A DNA stretch of 64,000 nt from Cellulosimicrobium arenosum (GCF_014837295.1 NZ_JACYHB010000009.1:62001-126000), one strand, 5' to 3'; counted from the first letter of the stretch, positions 45,563 through 54,857 are shown. Program-made: numbers and translations. The notes: generated by a model not told the origin, from the letters alone.

Positions 45563-47141
45563 CTACGTGAACATCATCGTGAAGCGGTGGCCTGTCGCCG
45601 TCGTCGTCGCGTTGACGGGTGTCCTTCTCGCCGGCGCGGTCTCCTTGGCGGCCACGCCGACCTACTCGGCGCGGTCGCAGGTGTACGTGTCGGTCCAGGG
45701 CTCGGACAGCACGACCGATCTCCTGCAGGGTTCCAACTTCACGGTGCGTCAGGTGAAGTCGTACACGGAGCTCGTCTCGACCCCGCGCGTGCTCGATCCG
45801 GTGATCGAGGAGCTGGGACTCGCCGACGACGCCGCGTCGCTCGCGGAGCGGGTCGGCGCGGAGTCTCCGCTCGACACGTCGCTCATCAACGTCACCGCCA
45901 CCGACGAGTCCCCACGGCTCGCCGCCGACGTCGCGAACGCGGTGGCAGGGTCGCTGGCGGACGTGGTCGCCGAGCTCGAGACGCCTGCGGCCGGCGGCGA
46001 CTCCCCGGTGCAGATCAGCACGGTGCGCACGGCGACGGTGCCGCAGTCGCCGTCGTCTCCGAACCTCCGGCTGAACCTGGCGCTCGGCCTCGTGGTGGGT
46101 CTCGCGCTGGGGATCGGTCTGGCGGTGCTCCGCGAGCTCTTGGACACGCGCATCCGGTCGGCCGCCGACGTCGAGGCCGTCGCGAGCGCCCCCGTGCTGG
46201 GCATCATCGGGTACGAGGAAGACGCTCCCGACCACCCGCTCATCGTGCAGGAGTCGCCACAGGCGCTCCGCGCCGAGGCGTTCCGGCGACTTCGTACCAA
46301 CCTCCAGTTCCTCGAGCTCGACCAGCGCGCACGAACTTTCGTCATGACGTCGGCACTGGCGGGGGAGGGCAAGACCACCACGAGCATCAACCTGGCGATC
46401 ACGCTCGCCGACGCAGGACAGCGCGTCGTGCTCGTCGACGCGGACCTGCGTCGGCCCTCCGTCGCGAAGTACATGGGGATCGAGGGGTCGGTCGGCCTCA
46501 CGACGGTCCTCATCGGCAGGGTCGCGCTCGAGGACGCCGTGCAGCCGTGGGGGAGCGGGACGCTCGACGTCGTCGCGGCGGGGCAGGTCCCGCCCAACCC
46601 GAGCGAGCTGCTGGGGTCGGAGGCCATGGCCGACCTCGTCGAGCGTCTCGGGACCGACTACGACGTCGTCGTGATCGACTCGCCGCCGCTCCTCCCGGTG
46701 ACCGACGCCGCCATCCTCGCCCGGCGCTCGGGCGGCGCCATCCTCGTCACGGGTGCGGGCACGGTGCACCGCCAGCAGGTGGAGGGTGCGGTCGCGGCGC
46801 TGGAGACGGTCGGGGCCAGACTCCTGGGCGTCGTCGCCAACCGCGTCCCGCTCAAGGGCGCGGGCTCCGGCTCGTACGGGTACTCGTACTACGAGTACAC
46901 CAGCCGGCCGGTGCAGCCGGCGCGGCGGCGGGCGGAGCCCGCGCACGGGAGCCGGCGGAGCCTTCGCAGGCTGCTCCGGACCGACCGACAGGCCCCGCCG
47001 TCGTCGGCACCGGACGGGCCGGCCCCGGCAGACGCCGCGCCGGCCGAGATGCCCGCGGCAGAGCGCGTGCCCGCGGGGTCGTCCCCGTTCGTGCCCACGA
47101 CGTCGTTCGACGAGGTCGTCGCGCCCCGCACCGGGCGCTGA
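45549..47141 (+). CDS. Chain-length determinant / bacterial tyrosine kinase fusion
   Basis: A 530-residue fusion of a Wzz domain and a BY-kinase, which sets polymer length and export. MELRDYVNIIVKRW and a membrane segment (about 15-36) are followed by the exported loop, a second membrane segment (about 175-195) and the kinase with Walker A AGEGKTTT, Walker A' VLVDADLRRP and Walker B VVVIDSPPL. A tyrosine cluster YGYSYYEY (about 441-448) is the likely autophosphorylation site, but about 80 more residues follow it. ATG 45549 follows AGGGGG. Confidence 0.92.
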   Translation: MELRDYVNIIVKRWPVAVVVALTGVLLAGAVSLAATPTYSARSQVYVSVQGSDSTTDLLQGSNFTVRQVKSYTELVSTPRVLDPVIEELGLADDAASLAERVGAESPLDTSLINVTATDESPRLAADVANAVAGSLADVVAELETPAAGGDSPVQISTVRTATVPQSPSSPNLRLNLALGLVVGLALGIGLAVLRELLDTRIRSAADVEAVASAPVLGIIGYEEDAPDHPLIVQESPQALRAEAFRRLRTNLQFLELDQRARTFVMTSALAGEGKTTTSINLAITLADAGQRVVLVDADLRRPSVAKYMGIEGSVGLTTVLIGRVALEDAVQPWGSGTLDVVAAGQVPPNPSELLGSEAMADLVERLGTDYDVVVIDSPPLLPVTDAAILARRSGGAILVTGAGTVHRQQVEGAVAALETVGARLLGVVANRVPLKGAGSGSYGYSYYEYTSRPVQPARRRAEPAHGSRRSLRRLLRTDRQAPPSSAPDGPAPADAAPAEMPAAERVPAGSSPFVPTTSFDEVVAPRTGR

Positions 47142-47210
47142 GTACCACCGGCCGCAATGCGGCCACCGTGGCACGCAGGGGGTGTGCCACGAATCAGTGC
47201 AGGGGGAGAC

Positions 47211-48527
47211 ATGAAGATCTCGGTCATCGGTTGCGGCTACCTCGGCGCCGTCCACGCGGCGTGCATGGCGACGCTCGGCCACGACGTCGTCGGCGTGGAC
47301 GTCGACGCGGGCAGGGTGGCGGAGCTGACTGCCGGCCGCGCACCCTTCTACGAGCCCGGACTGCCGGACCTGCTCGCCGAGGCGGGCGCGACCGGACGGA
47401 TCACGTTCACCACGGACGTCATGGCAGCTGCCGACGCGGCCGTGCACTTCCTGTGCGTGGGCACTCCGCAGCGCGCCGACTCCTACGCGGCGGACCTGAC
47501 GTACGTCGACGCCGCGTTTCGTTCCTTGCTGCCGCATCTCGGCCCCGAGGCGCTGGTGGCGGGCAAGTCCACGGTGCCCGTCGGCACCGCGGACCGTCTC
47601 GCCGCGGAGCTGTCCGGCGTCCGACCGGACGCCGCCCTGGTCTGGAACCCGGAGTTCTTGCGCGAGGGGTTCGCGGTCCAGGACACGCTGCGTCCTGACC
47701 GCCTGGTCTACGGGGTGCCCGACGACGATGCGCGGGGACGTGCTGTCGACCTCCTCGACGAGGTGTACGCGACACCGATCGCGGAGGGCACGCCGAGGCT
47801 CGTGACGGACCGGCCGACGGCAGAGCTCGTCAAGGTCGCGGCCAACTCGTTCCTCGCGACGAAGATCTCGTTCATCAACGCGATGGCGGAGCTGTGCGAG
47901 GTCGCGGGCGGAGACGTCACGCAGCTCGCCGACGCGATCGGTCTCGACGAGCGGATCGGTCGCCGGTTCCTCAACGCCGGGCTGGGCTTCGGTGGGGGAT
48001 GCCTGCCCAAGGACATCCGCGCCTTCATGGCGCGTGCCGAGGAGCTGCACGCGGACCCCGCGGTCGGCTTCCTGCGCGAGGTGGACTCGATCAACCTGCG
48101 GCGCAGAGAGCGCATGGTCGACCTGACGGTCGGCGTGCTCGACGGGCGTCCGCTCGCAGGCGCACGGATCGCGGTGCTCGGCGCGGCCTTCAAACCCGAC
48201 AGCGACGACGTGCGGGACTCCCCGGCCCTCGACGTCGCGGAACGTCTGCACGCCCGGAGCGCGCGCGTCGTGGTGACCGACCCGCAGGCGGTCGCGAACG
48301 CGCGCCGCAAGGCACCGCACCTGCGCTACGCGGACTCCGTCGAGGAGGCGGTCGACGGCGTGGACGCGGTCCTGGTCCTCACCGAGTGGCGCGAGTACCG
48401 CGATCTCGACCCCGGCAAGCTCTTCGGGCTCGTCGCCGCGCCGCGCGTGGTCGACGGCCGCAACGCGCTCGACGCCGACACCTGGCGCGCGGCCGGGTGG
48501 GTCTATCGAGCCCTCGGGAGGCCGTGA
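47211..48527 (+). CDS. ugd: UDP-glucose 6-dehydrogenase family protein
   Basis: Oxidises a nucleotide sugar twice to the uronic acid, most likely UDP-glucose to UDP-glucuronate. The 438-residue protein has GCGYLGAVHAACMATLGHDVVGVD (cofactor loop, in parts), the central-domain NPEFLREGFAVQD, the catalytic cysteine in GFGGGCLPKDI (about 263) and GAAFKPDSDDVRDSP. UDP- versus GDP-mannose specificity is not certain from sequence. ATG 47211 follows GGGGGAG. The last EPS-type enzyme of the locus. Confidence 0.93.
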   Translation: MKISVIGCGYLGAVHAACMATLGHDVVGVDVDAGRVAELTAGRAPFYEPGLPDLLAEAGATGRITFTTDVMAAADAAVHFLCVGTPQRADSYAADLTYVDAAFRSLLPHLGPEALVAGKSTVPVGTADRLAAELSGVRPDAALVWNPEFLREGFAVQDTLRPDRLVYGVPDDDARGRAVDLLDEVYATPIAEGTPRLVTDRPTAELVKVAANSFLATKISFINAMAELCEVAGGDVTQLADAIGLDERIGRRFLNAGLGFGGGCLPKDIRAFMARAEELHADPAVGFLREVDSINLRRRERMVDLTVGVLDGRPLAGARIAVLGAAFKPDSDDVRDSPALDVAERLHARSARVVVTDPQAVANARRKAPHLRYADSVEEAVDGVDAVLVLTEWREYRDLDPGKLFGLVAAPRVVDGRNALDADTWRAAGWVYRALGRP

Positions 48528-49051
48528 ACGTGCTCCGGAGGGCTGCGGTCCGGGTGACGCTATGCGTCGCGCTCGTCGCGGGCTGTGGGGTGCAGGACCC
48601 CCGGCATGATGCGCCGCGCGGGGGGAGCGGGCCGCCGTCGGGCGAAGACGCGCTCGTGCTCGAGCCGACGGATCCGGCGCGCTACGCCGCGCTCGTCGTC
48701 TCGGAGACGAACGAGCTCCGTGCCGGCACGGACTCCCCGGAGCTGACGACCGACGTCTGCGCCACCGAGGCGGCGACGGCCCGGGCCGAGCAGCTCGTGG
48801 GGCGGTCGGAGCTCGACCACGCCCCGCTGGACGACGTGATCGCGTCGTGCGCACCACCCGGGGGCACTGCGGCGGAGAACCTCAGCCGCGCCGCGGCGAG
48901 CCCGGCGCAGGTCGTGGAGGCCTGGGACGGTTCGCCGGGGCACCGCGCGAACCTGCTCGACCCGGCGCTGACGCGGGTCGGCGTCGGGTGCGTGGTCGAC
49001 ACGACGACGGGGCCAGAGCAGATGCTCTGCTCGCAGGTCTTCCTCGGCTGA
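48524..49051 (+). CDS. CAP-domain (SCP-like) lipoprotein
   Basis: A 175-residue exported protein with lipobox VAGC (cysteine about 19) and a CAP domain (about 48-172: LVVSETNELRAGTDSPELTTD, AENLSRAAASPAQVVEAWDGSPGHRANLLDPALTRVGVGC). CAP proteins are secreted and of unknown biochemical role in bacteria. The GTG start overlaps the ugd stop by 4 bases, so it is probably made with the polysaccharide genes. Confidence 0.88.
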   Translation: MNVLRRAAVRVTLCVALVAGCGVQDPRHDAPRGGSGPPSGEDALVLEPTDPARYAALVVSETNELRAGTDSPELTTDVCATEAATARAEQLVGRSELDHAPLDDVIASCAPPGGTAAENLSRAAASPAQVVEAWDGSPGHRANLLDPALTRVGVGCVVDTTTGPEQMLCSQVFLG

Positions 49052-49121
49052 GGCAGCGAGGCGCCGAGGAGTCGGTCCGTCGACACGCCGTGAGATTGCT
49101 GCCTCCCGCTAGAGTGTGCGC

Positions 49122-49733
49122 GTGCTGAGCATGGACGAGGTCGTCGAGCGGGCCGCGCGGACCCGGCGTCGCCGACGAGCGGCGGTCTGGATCGCCGCCG
49201 TCCTGGCGGTGCTGGTGCTCCTCGGCGTCGTCGTCTGGCAGGTCGTCGCACGCACGGCACGTCTCGAACCCGGTTCCCTGAGCTGGTGGGATGGGCCGAC
49301 GGTCGCGTCGTGCGCGATCCGCGACGACGAGCCGGCGGCGAACGTGGTCGGGTCGCAGGACCCCGAGGCGCGTGTCGTCTACTCCGTGCGGAACCCGAAC
49401 AGGGTCGCCGTCCGGCTCACCGCAGGCGACGACGTGCTGCGCTTCCAGCGTGAGCTGTTCGACCCGACCGGGGACTTCCAGGGCGCCCCGTCGGAGGACC
49501 TGGTGGACAGTGTCGTCGTCCCGCCGGGGGAGGAGGCGTTCGTCCAGCTCGAGCCCGACATGTCCGGGTCGTGGATCTCTGGTAGCTACGTGTCCCTGTC
49601 GCTGGGGTTCGACGTGCTGGGGATCGAGCGGAGCGAGAGCCTGGCGATCGACCCGGTGGTGCTGCTCGTGAACGGGTCGAGCGCGGACGCCACGCTCGTC
49701 GCGGAAGCCACCCTCGAGGGCTGCGGGACCTAG
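49122..49733 (+). CDS. Small membrane-anchored hypothetical protein
   Basis: A 203-residue protein with an arginine-rich cytoplasmic start, one membrane segment (about 20-40, AVWIAAVLAVLVLLGVVVWQVV) and an exported beta-rich domain (RVVYSVRNPNRVAVRLTAGD, VVPPGEEAFVQLEPDMSG). No family recognised. GTG 49122 is chosen because TAGAGT stands exactly 6 bases before it; GTG 49116 and ATG 49131 are alternatives. Confidence 0.72.
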   Translation: MLSMDEVVERAARTRRRRRAAVWIAAVLAVLVLLGVVVWQVVARTARLEPGSLSWWDGPTVASCAIRDDEPAANVVGSQDPEARVVYSVRNPNRVAVRLTAGDDVLRFQRELFDPTGDFQGAPSEDLVDSVVVPPGEEAFVQLEPDMSGSWISGSYVSLSLGFDVLGIERSESLAIDPVVLLVNGSSADATLVAEATLEGCGT

Positions 49734-49755
49734 CCCGCGGGGTAGCAGCGTGCAC

Positions 49756-50991
49756 TCACGAGGTGAAGCCTTCGAGCTCCGCCCGCTCCACCGGGCCGTC
49801 GCGCAGGATCAGGGCCTTGACGTCGTCCATGCGTTCCCACACGTTGACGGCCATCGCGGCCTCGACCCGGCCGTCCGAGACCCAGAACGCGACGAGCTCG
49901 TGGTCGGCGACCGAGCCGCTGACCACGAGCTCGTCGTAGGCCTCGGGGCCGGCGACGAACCCGAGGTACTCCATGCCGACGTCGTACTGGTCGGAGAAGA
50001 AGTAGGGCAGCTCCCGGTACGGCTCGGCGGCGCCGAGCATCGCGCGCGCGGCGTGCGGGCCCTGGTTGAGCGCCGTCGCCCAGTGCTCGACCCGGATCGA
50101 CCGTCCGTAGCGGGCAGACGGCACGCTCGCGACGTCGCCGGCGACGAACACGTCCGGGTCGGTGGTCTGGAGCGTCGCGGACGCGACGATCCCGCCCGTC
50201 GCCGAGTCGAGCCCGAGGCCGGCGGCCGCCGCGGTCCCGACGTTCGGCGCCGCGCCGACGGCGACGAGCACGACGTCGGCCTCGACGTGGGTCCCGTCCG
50301 CGAGCGCCACCCCGGTGGCGCGGCCCCGGACGCCCGTGATCGCCGTCGCCTCGGCGCGCCGGTGCAGGTGCACCCCGCGCTCCGCGTGGAGCTGCCCGTA
50401 GAGCTCGCCCATCTCCGGGCCCAGGACGCGCTCGAGCGGGTGGGCACCGCGCCCGACGACGCTCACGTCGAGTCCCTTCGACCGCGCGGACGCCGCGACC
50501 TCGAGCCCGATCCACCCGTCCCCGACGATCGCGAGGCGCCCTGCACCCGTGCGCGACGACGTGTCGAGCGCGGCAGCGAGCCGCTCGCTGTCGTCGACCG
50601 TGCGCAGGCTGTGCACACCGTCCAGGTCGGTTCCCGGGACGGGGGGAGTGCGCGGTGCGGAGCCGGTCGCGAGCAGCAGGCGGTCGTACGCCAGGCTCCG
50701 CCCGTCGTCGAGCGCGACGCGGTGCGCGGCCGGGTCGAGTCCCGCCGCGGTCACCCCGGTCAGGAGCTCGACGTCGTGGTCGGCGTACCAGGCCGCGTCG
50801 AGCGGGAAGATGCTCTCGCGCCCCACCTCGCCACGCAGGTAGTCCTTCGACAGCGGGGGTCGTTCGTACGGCCGGTGCCGCTCGTGCCCGACGACGGTCA
50901 ACCCGCCTCCGTAGCCCTCCTCGCGGAGCGTCTCGGTGGCCTTGGCGGCGGCGAGCCCGCCCCCGACGACGACGACGTTCTCGATGCTCAC
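49756..50991 (-). CDS. FAD-dependent oxidoreductase, ferredoxin-reductase type
   Basis: A 411-residue two-dinucleotide-binding flavoprotein: FAD loop VVVGGGLAAAKATETLR at residues 6-22, GHERHRPYERPPLSKDYL, NAD loop LAIVGDGWIGLEVAA (about 150) and VFVAGDVA. The C-terminal reductase domain (SDQYDVGMEYLGFV) is of the BphA4/rubredoxin-reductase type. It passes electrons from NAD(P)H to a small iron-sulfur protein that is not encoded here. GTG 50991 follows GGAGG by 5 bases; the longer frame upstream crosses low-complexity repeats and is not coding. Confidence 0.92.
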   Translation of the reverse strand: MSIENVVVVGGGLAAAKATETLREEGYGGGLTVVGHERHRPYERPPLSKDYLRGEVGRESIFPLDAAWYADHDVELLTGVTAAGLDPAAHRVALDDGRSLAYDRLLLATGSAPRTPPVPGTDLDGVHSLRTVDDSERLAAALDTSSRTGAGRLAIVGDGWIGLEVAASARSKGLDVSVVGRGAHPLERVLGPEMGELYGQLHAERGVHLHRRAEATAITGVRGRATGVALADGTHVEADVVLVAVGAAPNVGTAAAAGLGLDSATGGIVASATLQTTDPDVFVAGDVASVPSARYGRSIRVEHWATALNQGPHAARAMLGAAEPYRELPYFFSDQYDVGMEYLGFVAGPEAYDELVVSGSVADHELVAFWVSDGRVEAAMAVNVWERMDDVKALILRDGPVERAELEGFTS

Positions 50992-51221
50992 GGCAACCTC
51001 CAGGTGGCGGGCGGTCGTCTCAGTCTGGTAGCCCTGGTCCGCGCGCGCCCGGCGTAGGGTCGTCAGGCGTCGAGCCCGGCCCGCCACGTGTCGAGGAGCC
51101 GTGCGACTGCGCGCGTGTGTGAGCGTGGCGGACCGCGGAAGCGTGGTGACGATCGAGCAAGTCTGCCCGGGCCCGAGGACCGCCCATCGTGTGGCGCGCA
51201 CGCGTCGAACGCATCAAGCCT
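50992..51221. other. Intergenic stretch without a recognised gene
   Basis: Between the oxidoreductase start and the CCGGC repeat there is no gene with family support on either strand. Open frames here are high-GC artefacts. It must contain the oxidoreductase promoter, but no convincing -35/-10 pair was found. Confidence 0.6.
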
Positions 51222-51275
51222 CCGGCCCGGCCCGGCCCGGCCCGGCCCGGCCCGGCCCGGTGCGGTGCGGTGCGA
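51222..51275. repeat. CCGGC and GGTGC short tandem repeats
   Basis: About eight copies of CCGGC (51222-51260) run directly into three copies of GGTGC, downstream of the tRNA-Pro terminator. Such 5-base repeats vary in copy number by slippage. No gene is affected. Confidence 0.9.
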
Positions 51276-51316
51276 GGTCGAGCCGGACGCAGCCCAGCCA
51301 GGGGAGCGGGAACGAC

Positions 51317-51360
51317 AAGAGGCTCTCTGCGCAGCGTTTCCGCTGCTCAGAGAGCCTCTT
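51317..51360 (-). terminator. Terminator of tRNA-Pro
   Basis: Two 20-base arms (51317-51336 and 51341-51360) pair with one mismatch around a 4-base loop, just after the 3' end of the tRNA on the minus strand, and are followed on that strand by a T-rich run (TTGTCGTT). Confidence 0.85.
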
Positions 51361-51363
51361 GGT

Positions 51364-51440
<77 letters not shown>

Positions 51441-51573
51441 AGTGCCGACCACGCGTCGTCGGGCACCGCGAACGATGCTCTTCTGCGTGGGAAGCCTGCT
51501 CAGAATAGCCCACGGGTGGCCCTAGGACGAAACCGGCCCGTGGTGACGTGGACGACGCTCGCGGACCGCCCTC

Positions 51574-52506
51574 TCAGCGGGCCGTCAGCGTCAGGAGCGT
51601 GGCCTCCGGACGGCACGCGAACCGGAACGGCGCGTACGGCGACGTCCCCGCGCCGGCCGAGACGTGCAGCCACGTGGAGCCCTCGCCGCCCGGCTCGTCG
51701 GGGCGCGCACCGGGCCACCCGTGCAGGCCCTTCGCCCGGCCCCGATCGAGGTCGCAGTTGGTGACGAGCGCGCCGAACCCCGGGACGCACAGCTGTCCCC
51801 CGTGCGTGTGGCCGGCGAGCACGGCGTCCGCGCCGTCGGCGTGCATCGCGTCGAGCACGCGGCGGTAGGGGGCGTGCGTGACGCCCAGGCGCAGCGTCGG
51901 GACGTCACTCGTCGAGCCCGTGGTGCCGGGCTCGGGGAAGACGTCGCGGTCGAGGTGGGGGTCGTCGACCCCGACGAGGTCGAGCTGCACGCCGCCGACC
52001 CGGAGCGAGTCCCGTCGGTTCGTCAGGTCCACCCAGCCCGCACGGGAGAACGCGGCCGCGAGCTCCGCCGCCGGAAGGGTCGGGGGCGAGCTCGTGAGCG
52101 GGGACCTGGCGTCGGGCAGGAGGTACCTCGCCGGGTTCTTGGGCTGTGGCGCGTAGTAGTCGTTCGAGCCCATGACGAACATGCCGGGCGCACGCTCGAG
52201 CAGCGGTTCCAGGGCGGACAGCAGCGGGGCGAGCGCGTCCCGGTGGGCCATGTTGTCGCCCGTGTTCACGACGAGGTCGGGCTCGAGGTCGCCGAGGGCA
52301 TGCACCCAGGCGATCTTGCGCTGCTGCGACGGGACGAGGTGCAGGTCCGAGACGTGGAGCACCCGCAGATCGCGCGCACCCGGCGGGAGCACCGGCACCG
52401 TGACGTCACGGACGGTGAAGAGCTTCGTCTCCAGGTGCGCGTAGGCGAGACCGCCCACGGCCGCCGCGGCGAACGCACCGACGGCCCGGGCCGCGTGCGG
52501 GTTCAG
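51574..52506 (-). CDS. Metallophosphoesterase, membrane-anchored
   Basis: A calcineurin-like phosphoesterase with the full metal-site set: HVSDLHL, NTGDNM, GSNDYY, TGHTHGG-type AGHTHGGQ. The first standard start is GTG 52458 (294 residues), but the frame continues upstream through a hydrophobic stretch (HAARAVGAFAAAAVGGLAYAH) typical of homologues, up to a CTG at 52506 that overlaps the preceding stop as CTGA and follows a GGGGGGA run. I therefore list the longer form (310 residues). Substrate unknown. It follows the penicillin-binding protein gene, as in mycobacteria (ponA2-Rv3683). Confidence 0.85.
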   Translation of the reverse strand: MNPHAARAVGAFAAAAVGGLAYAHLETKLFTVRDVTVPVLPPGARDLRVLHVSDLHLVPSQQRKIAWVHALGDLEPDLVVNTGDNMAHRDALAPLLSALEPLLERAPGMFVMGSNDYYAPQPKNPARYLLPDARSPLTSSPPTLPAAELAAAFSRAGWVDLTNRRDSLRVGGVQLDLVGVDDPHLDRDVFPEPGTTGSTSDVPTLRLGVTHAPYRRVLDAMHADGADAVLAGHTHGGQLCVPGFGALVTNCDLDRGRAKGLHGWPGARPDEPGGEGSTWLHVSAGAGTSPYAPFRFACRPEATLLTLTAR

Positions 52507-54857
52507 CCGTTCCCCCCGACGAGGTCGTCGAGCAGACCGCCGAGGTCGCCGGCGTCGCGACCGACGCCGTTCCCGCGGTCGCCGCGGTCACCGCCGTCGC
52601 GACCCCCTCCGTTGTCGCCGCCGCCGCCGTCGTCACCGCCGCCGCCGTCGTCACCGCCGCCGTCGTCGTCACCACCGCCGCTGTCACCGCCGTCGTCACC
52701 GCTGTCCGCGGTGGGCCTCGGCGGCGGGGCCGGCGCGTTGACCTTGTTCCAGTCGGGGGCGCCGAACTCCTTGGCGGGCTCGCCCTTGAGGGCGCTGTCC
52801 ATGTAGGCCTTCCACGTCGGCGCGGCCAACGTCGAGCCGAACCACCACCGCTGGAACTCGCCGTTGATCGTGAAGTCGCGCATCTCGACGTCGTTCTCGG
52901 CGTTCCCGATCCAGACGGCCGTCGAGACCTGGGGGGTGAAGCCCAGGAACCAGGTGTGCCGGTTGAGCTGGGACGTCCCGGTCTTGCCGGCCGACGGCCG
53001 ACCGTCGAGCTGCGCCGCCTTGCCGGAGCCCTGCGTCATGACGTTGGTGAGCGCGTAGGTGACCGTGTTCGCGACCTCGGGGTCGAGCGCGTTCTTGTCG
53101 CACTTGGCCGCGGGGACGTCGAGCTCGTCACCGGAGGAACCCACGACCTTGGTGATCGCGAGCGGCTGGCAGTAGGTGCCCCCGCTGGCGAACGTGGCGT
53201 AGGCGGCAGCCATCTGCAGCGGTGAGGAGTTCTGCGTGCCGAGCACCATGGACGGCACCATGGTGACGCCGCTCTCCTTCTGGTCCGTGATGGACGGCTG
53301 GTACCCGATCGACTCCGCGGTCGACTTGATGTCGCACAGGCGCAGCTTGCTCTCCATGTCGGCGTACGCCGTGTTGATGGAGTTGTACGTCGCCTCCAGG
53401 GCCGTGATGCTGCCCTTGCTGTCGATGCCGTCGGAGTTGCCGGGCTGCCAGGGCGTTGCCTCGTTGGGCACGTGCGCGCCGCAGAAGTCGAAGTCGGAGT
53501 TGTTCCACGCGCGGCTGTTGGCGTTGACCCGCTCGTAGAGCGAGTGGCCCTGCTTGAGCCATTCCGCGAGGACGAAGGGCTTCCACGACGACCCGGGCGA
53601 GAACCCGTTCGACGACCCGTGCGCCTGGTCGACGCTGTAGTTCACCGCCGTCGTGTTCGGCTCCGGCTCCTCGGTCGCGTCGTAGCCACGGTTCTGCGCC
53701 ATCGCCAGGATCTTCCCGGTCCCGGGCTCGACGGACACGATCGCGTCCTCGATCTTGCTCGGGTCGTCGGGCGGGACGGCCTTCTTGGCCTGCTTCTCGG
53801 CCGCCTTCTGCATGGCCGGGTCGAGCGTCGTGTAGATGTTGAGCCCACCGCGGTACAGCAGCGCCGTGCGGTCGTCCTGCGTCTCGCCGAAGGTGGGGTC
53901 CGAGATGATGACCTTCGTGACGTAGTCGCAGAAGAACGCGGCGCCGCCGGCGGCCTGGCAGCCCACCTCGACCGGCTTGACCTTGAGGGTGTCGGCGATC
54001 GGCAGCGCGCGGCTCTCGTCGTACTCGTCCTTCGTGATGAACCCCTGCTGGTACATCGTGTTGAGGACGGTGTTGCGTCGGCTCTGCGCCTTCTCGGGGT
54101 TGCGCGTCGGGTCGTACGACCCGGGGGCCTTGGTCACTCCCGCGATCGTCGCGGCCTCCACCGCGTTCAGGTCCTTCGAGCTCTTGCTGAAGTAGTGCTG
54201 GGACGCCGTCTCGACGCCGTAGACGGACGTACCGAACTGCGCGATGTTGAGGTACCCCTGGAGGATCTCCTCCTTGCTCATGCGCTTCTCGATCGAGATC
54301 GCCAGCTTCGCCTCGCGTGCCTTGCGGCTGAGGCTGTCCTCCTTGGCGGCCCAGATGCCGAGCTCGTCGTCATCGCGCACGGCCTGCTCGATGAGCACGT
54401 TCTTCACGTACTGCTGCGTGAGCGTCGAGGCACCCTGCGTCGGCTTGTCGAGGAGGTTGTTGACCGCCGCGCGCGGGATGCCCTCGATGTCGACCCCGCC
54501 GTGCTCCCAGAAGCGCTTGTCCTCGATCGCGACGACCGCGTCCTGCATGTAGGGCGAGATCTCGTCCAGCGGGACGACGATGCGGTTCTCCGTGTAGAAC
54601 GTCGCGAGCTCGGTCTTGCCGTCGTTCGCGTAGATGCGCGACATCTCGGCCAGCGGACCGGGCTCGAGGTCCTCGGGGAGCTCGTCGAACACTTCGAGCG
54701 CGCTGTCCGTCGCGGTGTTCGCGCCGGCTGCGAGCGGGATGAACAGGCCCGCGGCGAGCACGCCGCCGACGCCGGACACGAGGACGAACGCCAGCAGCAG
54801 GGCGATCAACTGGTACGCGTTGATCTGCCGACCGCGTGGACGCACAGAGGAAGCCAT
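52503..54857 (-). CDS. Bifunctional class A penicillin-binding protein
   Basis: Builds peptidoglycan with a glycosyltransferase and a transpeptidase. The 784-residue protein has a membrane anchor (about 18-42), a GT51 domain (about 70-250, with EDKRFWEHGGVD and TLTQQYVKN), and a transpeptidase domain (about 350-680) with active-site SSWK in SPGSSWKP, SIN in YNSINTA and KTGT in AGKTGTS. A tail of about 80 residues is almost only Gly, Asp and Arg. The order with the phosphoesterase, RidA, Crp and Nth resembles mycobacterial ponA2. Confidence 0.95.
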   Translation of the reverse strand: MASSVRPRGRQINAYQLIALLLAFVLVSGVGGVLAAGLFIPLAAGANTATDSALEVFDELPEDLEPGPLAEMSRIYANDGKTELATFYTENRIVVPLDEISPYMQDAVVAIEDKRFWEHGGVDIEGIPRAAVNNLLDKPTQGASTLTQQYVKNVLIEQAVRDDDELGIWAAKEDSLSRKAREAKLAISIEKRMSKEEILQGYLNIAQFGTSVYGVETASQHYFSKSSKDLNAVEAATIAGVTKAPGSYDPTRNPEKAQSRRNTVLNTMYQQGFITKDEYDESRALPIADTLKVKPVEVGCQAAGGAAFFCDYVTKVIISDPTFGETQDDRTALLYRGGLNIYTTLDPAMQKAAEKQAKKAVPPDDPSKIEDAIVSVEPGTGKILAMAQNRGYDATEEPEPNTTAVNYSVDQAHGSSNGFSPGSSWKPFVLAEWLKQGHSLYERVNANSRAWNNSDFDFCGAHVPNEATPWQPGNSDGIDSKGSITALEATYNSINTAYADMESKLRLCDIKSTAESIGYQPSITDQKESGVTMVPSMVLGTQNSSPLQMAAAYATFASGGTYCQPLAITKVVGSSGDELDVPAAKCDKNALDPEVANTVTYALTNVMTQGSGKAAQLDGRPSAGKTGTSQLNRHTWFLGFTPQVSTAVWIGNAENDVEMRDFTINGEFQRWWFGSTLAAPTWKAYMDSALKGEPAKEFGAPDWNKVNAPAPPPRPTADSGDDGGDSGGGDDDGGGDDGGGGDDGGGGDNGGGRDGGDRGDRGNGVGRDAGDLGGLLDDLVGGNG

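Noticed and set aside
49756-51201. Longer 481-residue form of the flavoprotein
   Set aside because: The FAD loop and a good ribosome site place the start at 50991; upstream residues are translated repeats and tRNA-adjacent sequence.
51222-51275. Possible CRISPR or satellite array
   Set aside because: Units are 5 bases with no spacers; simple sequence repeat only.
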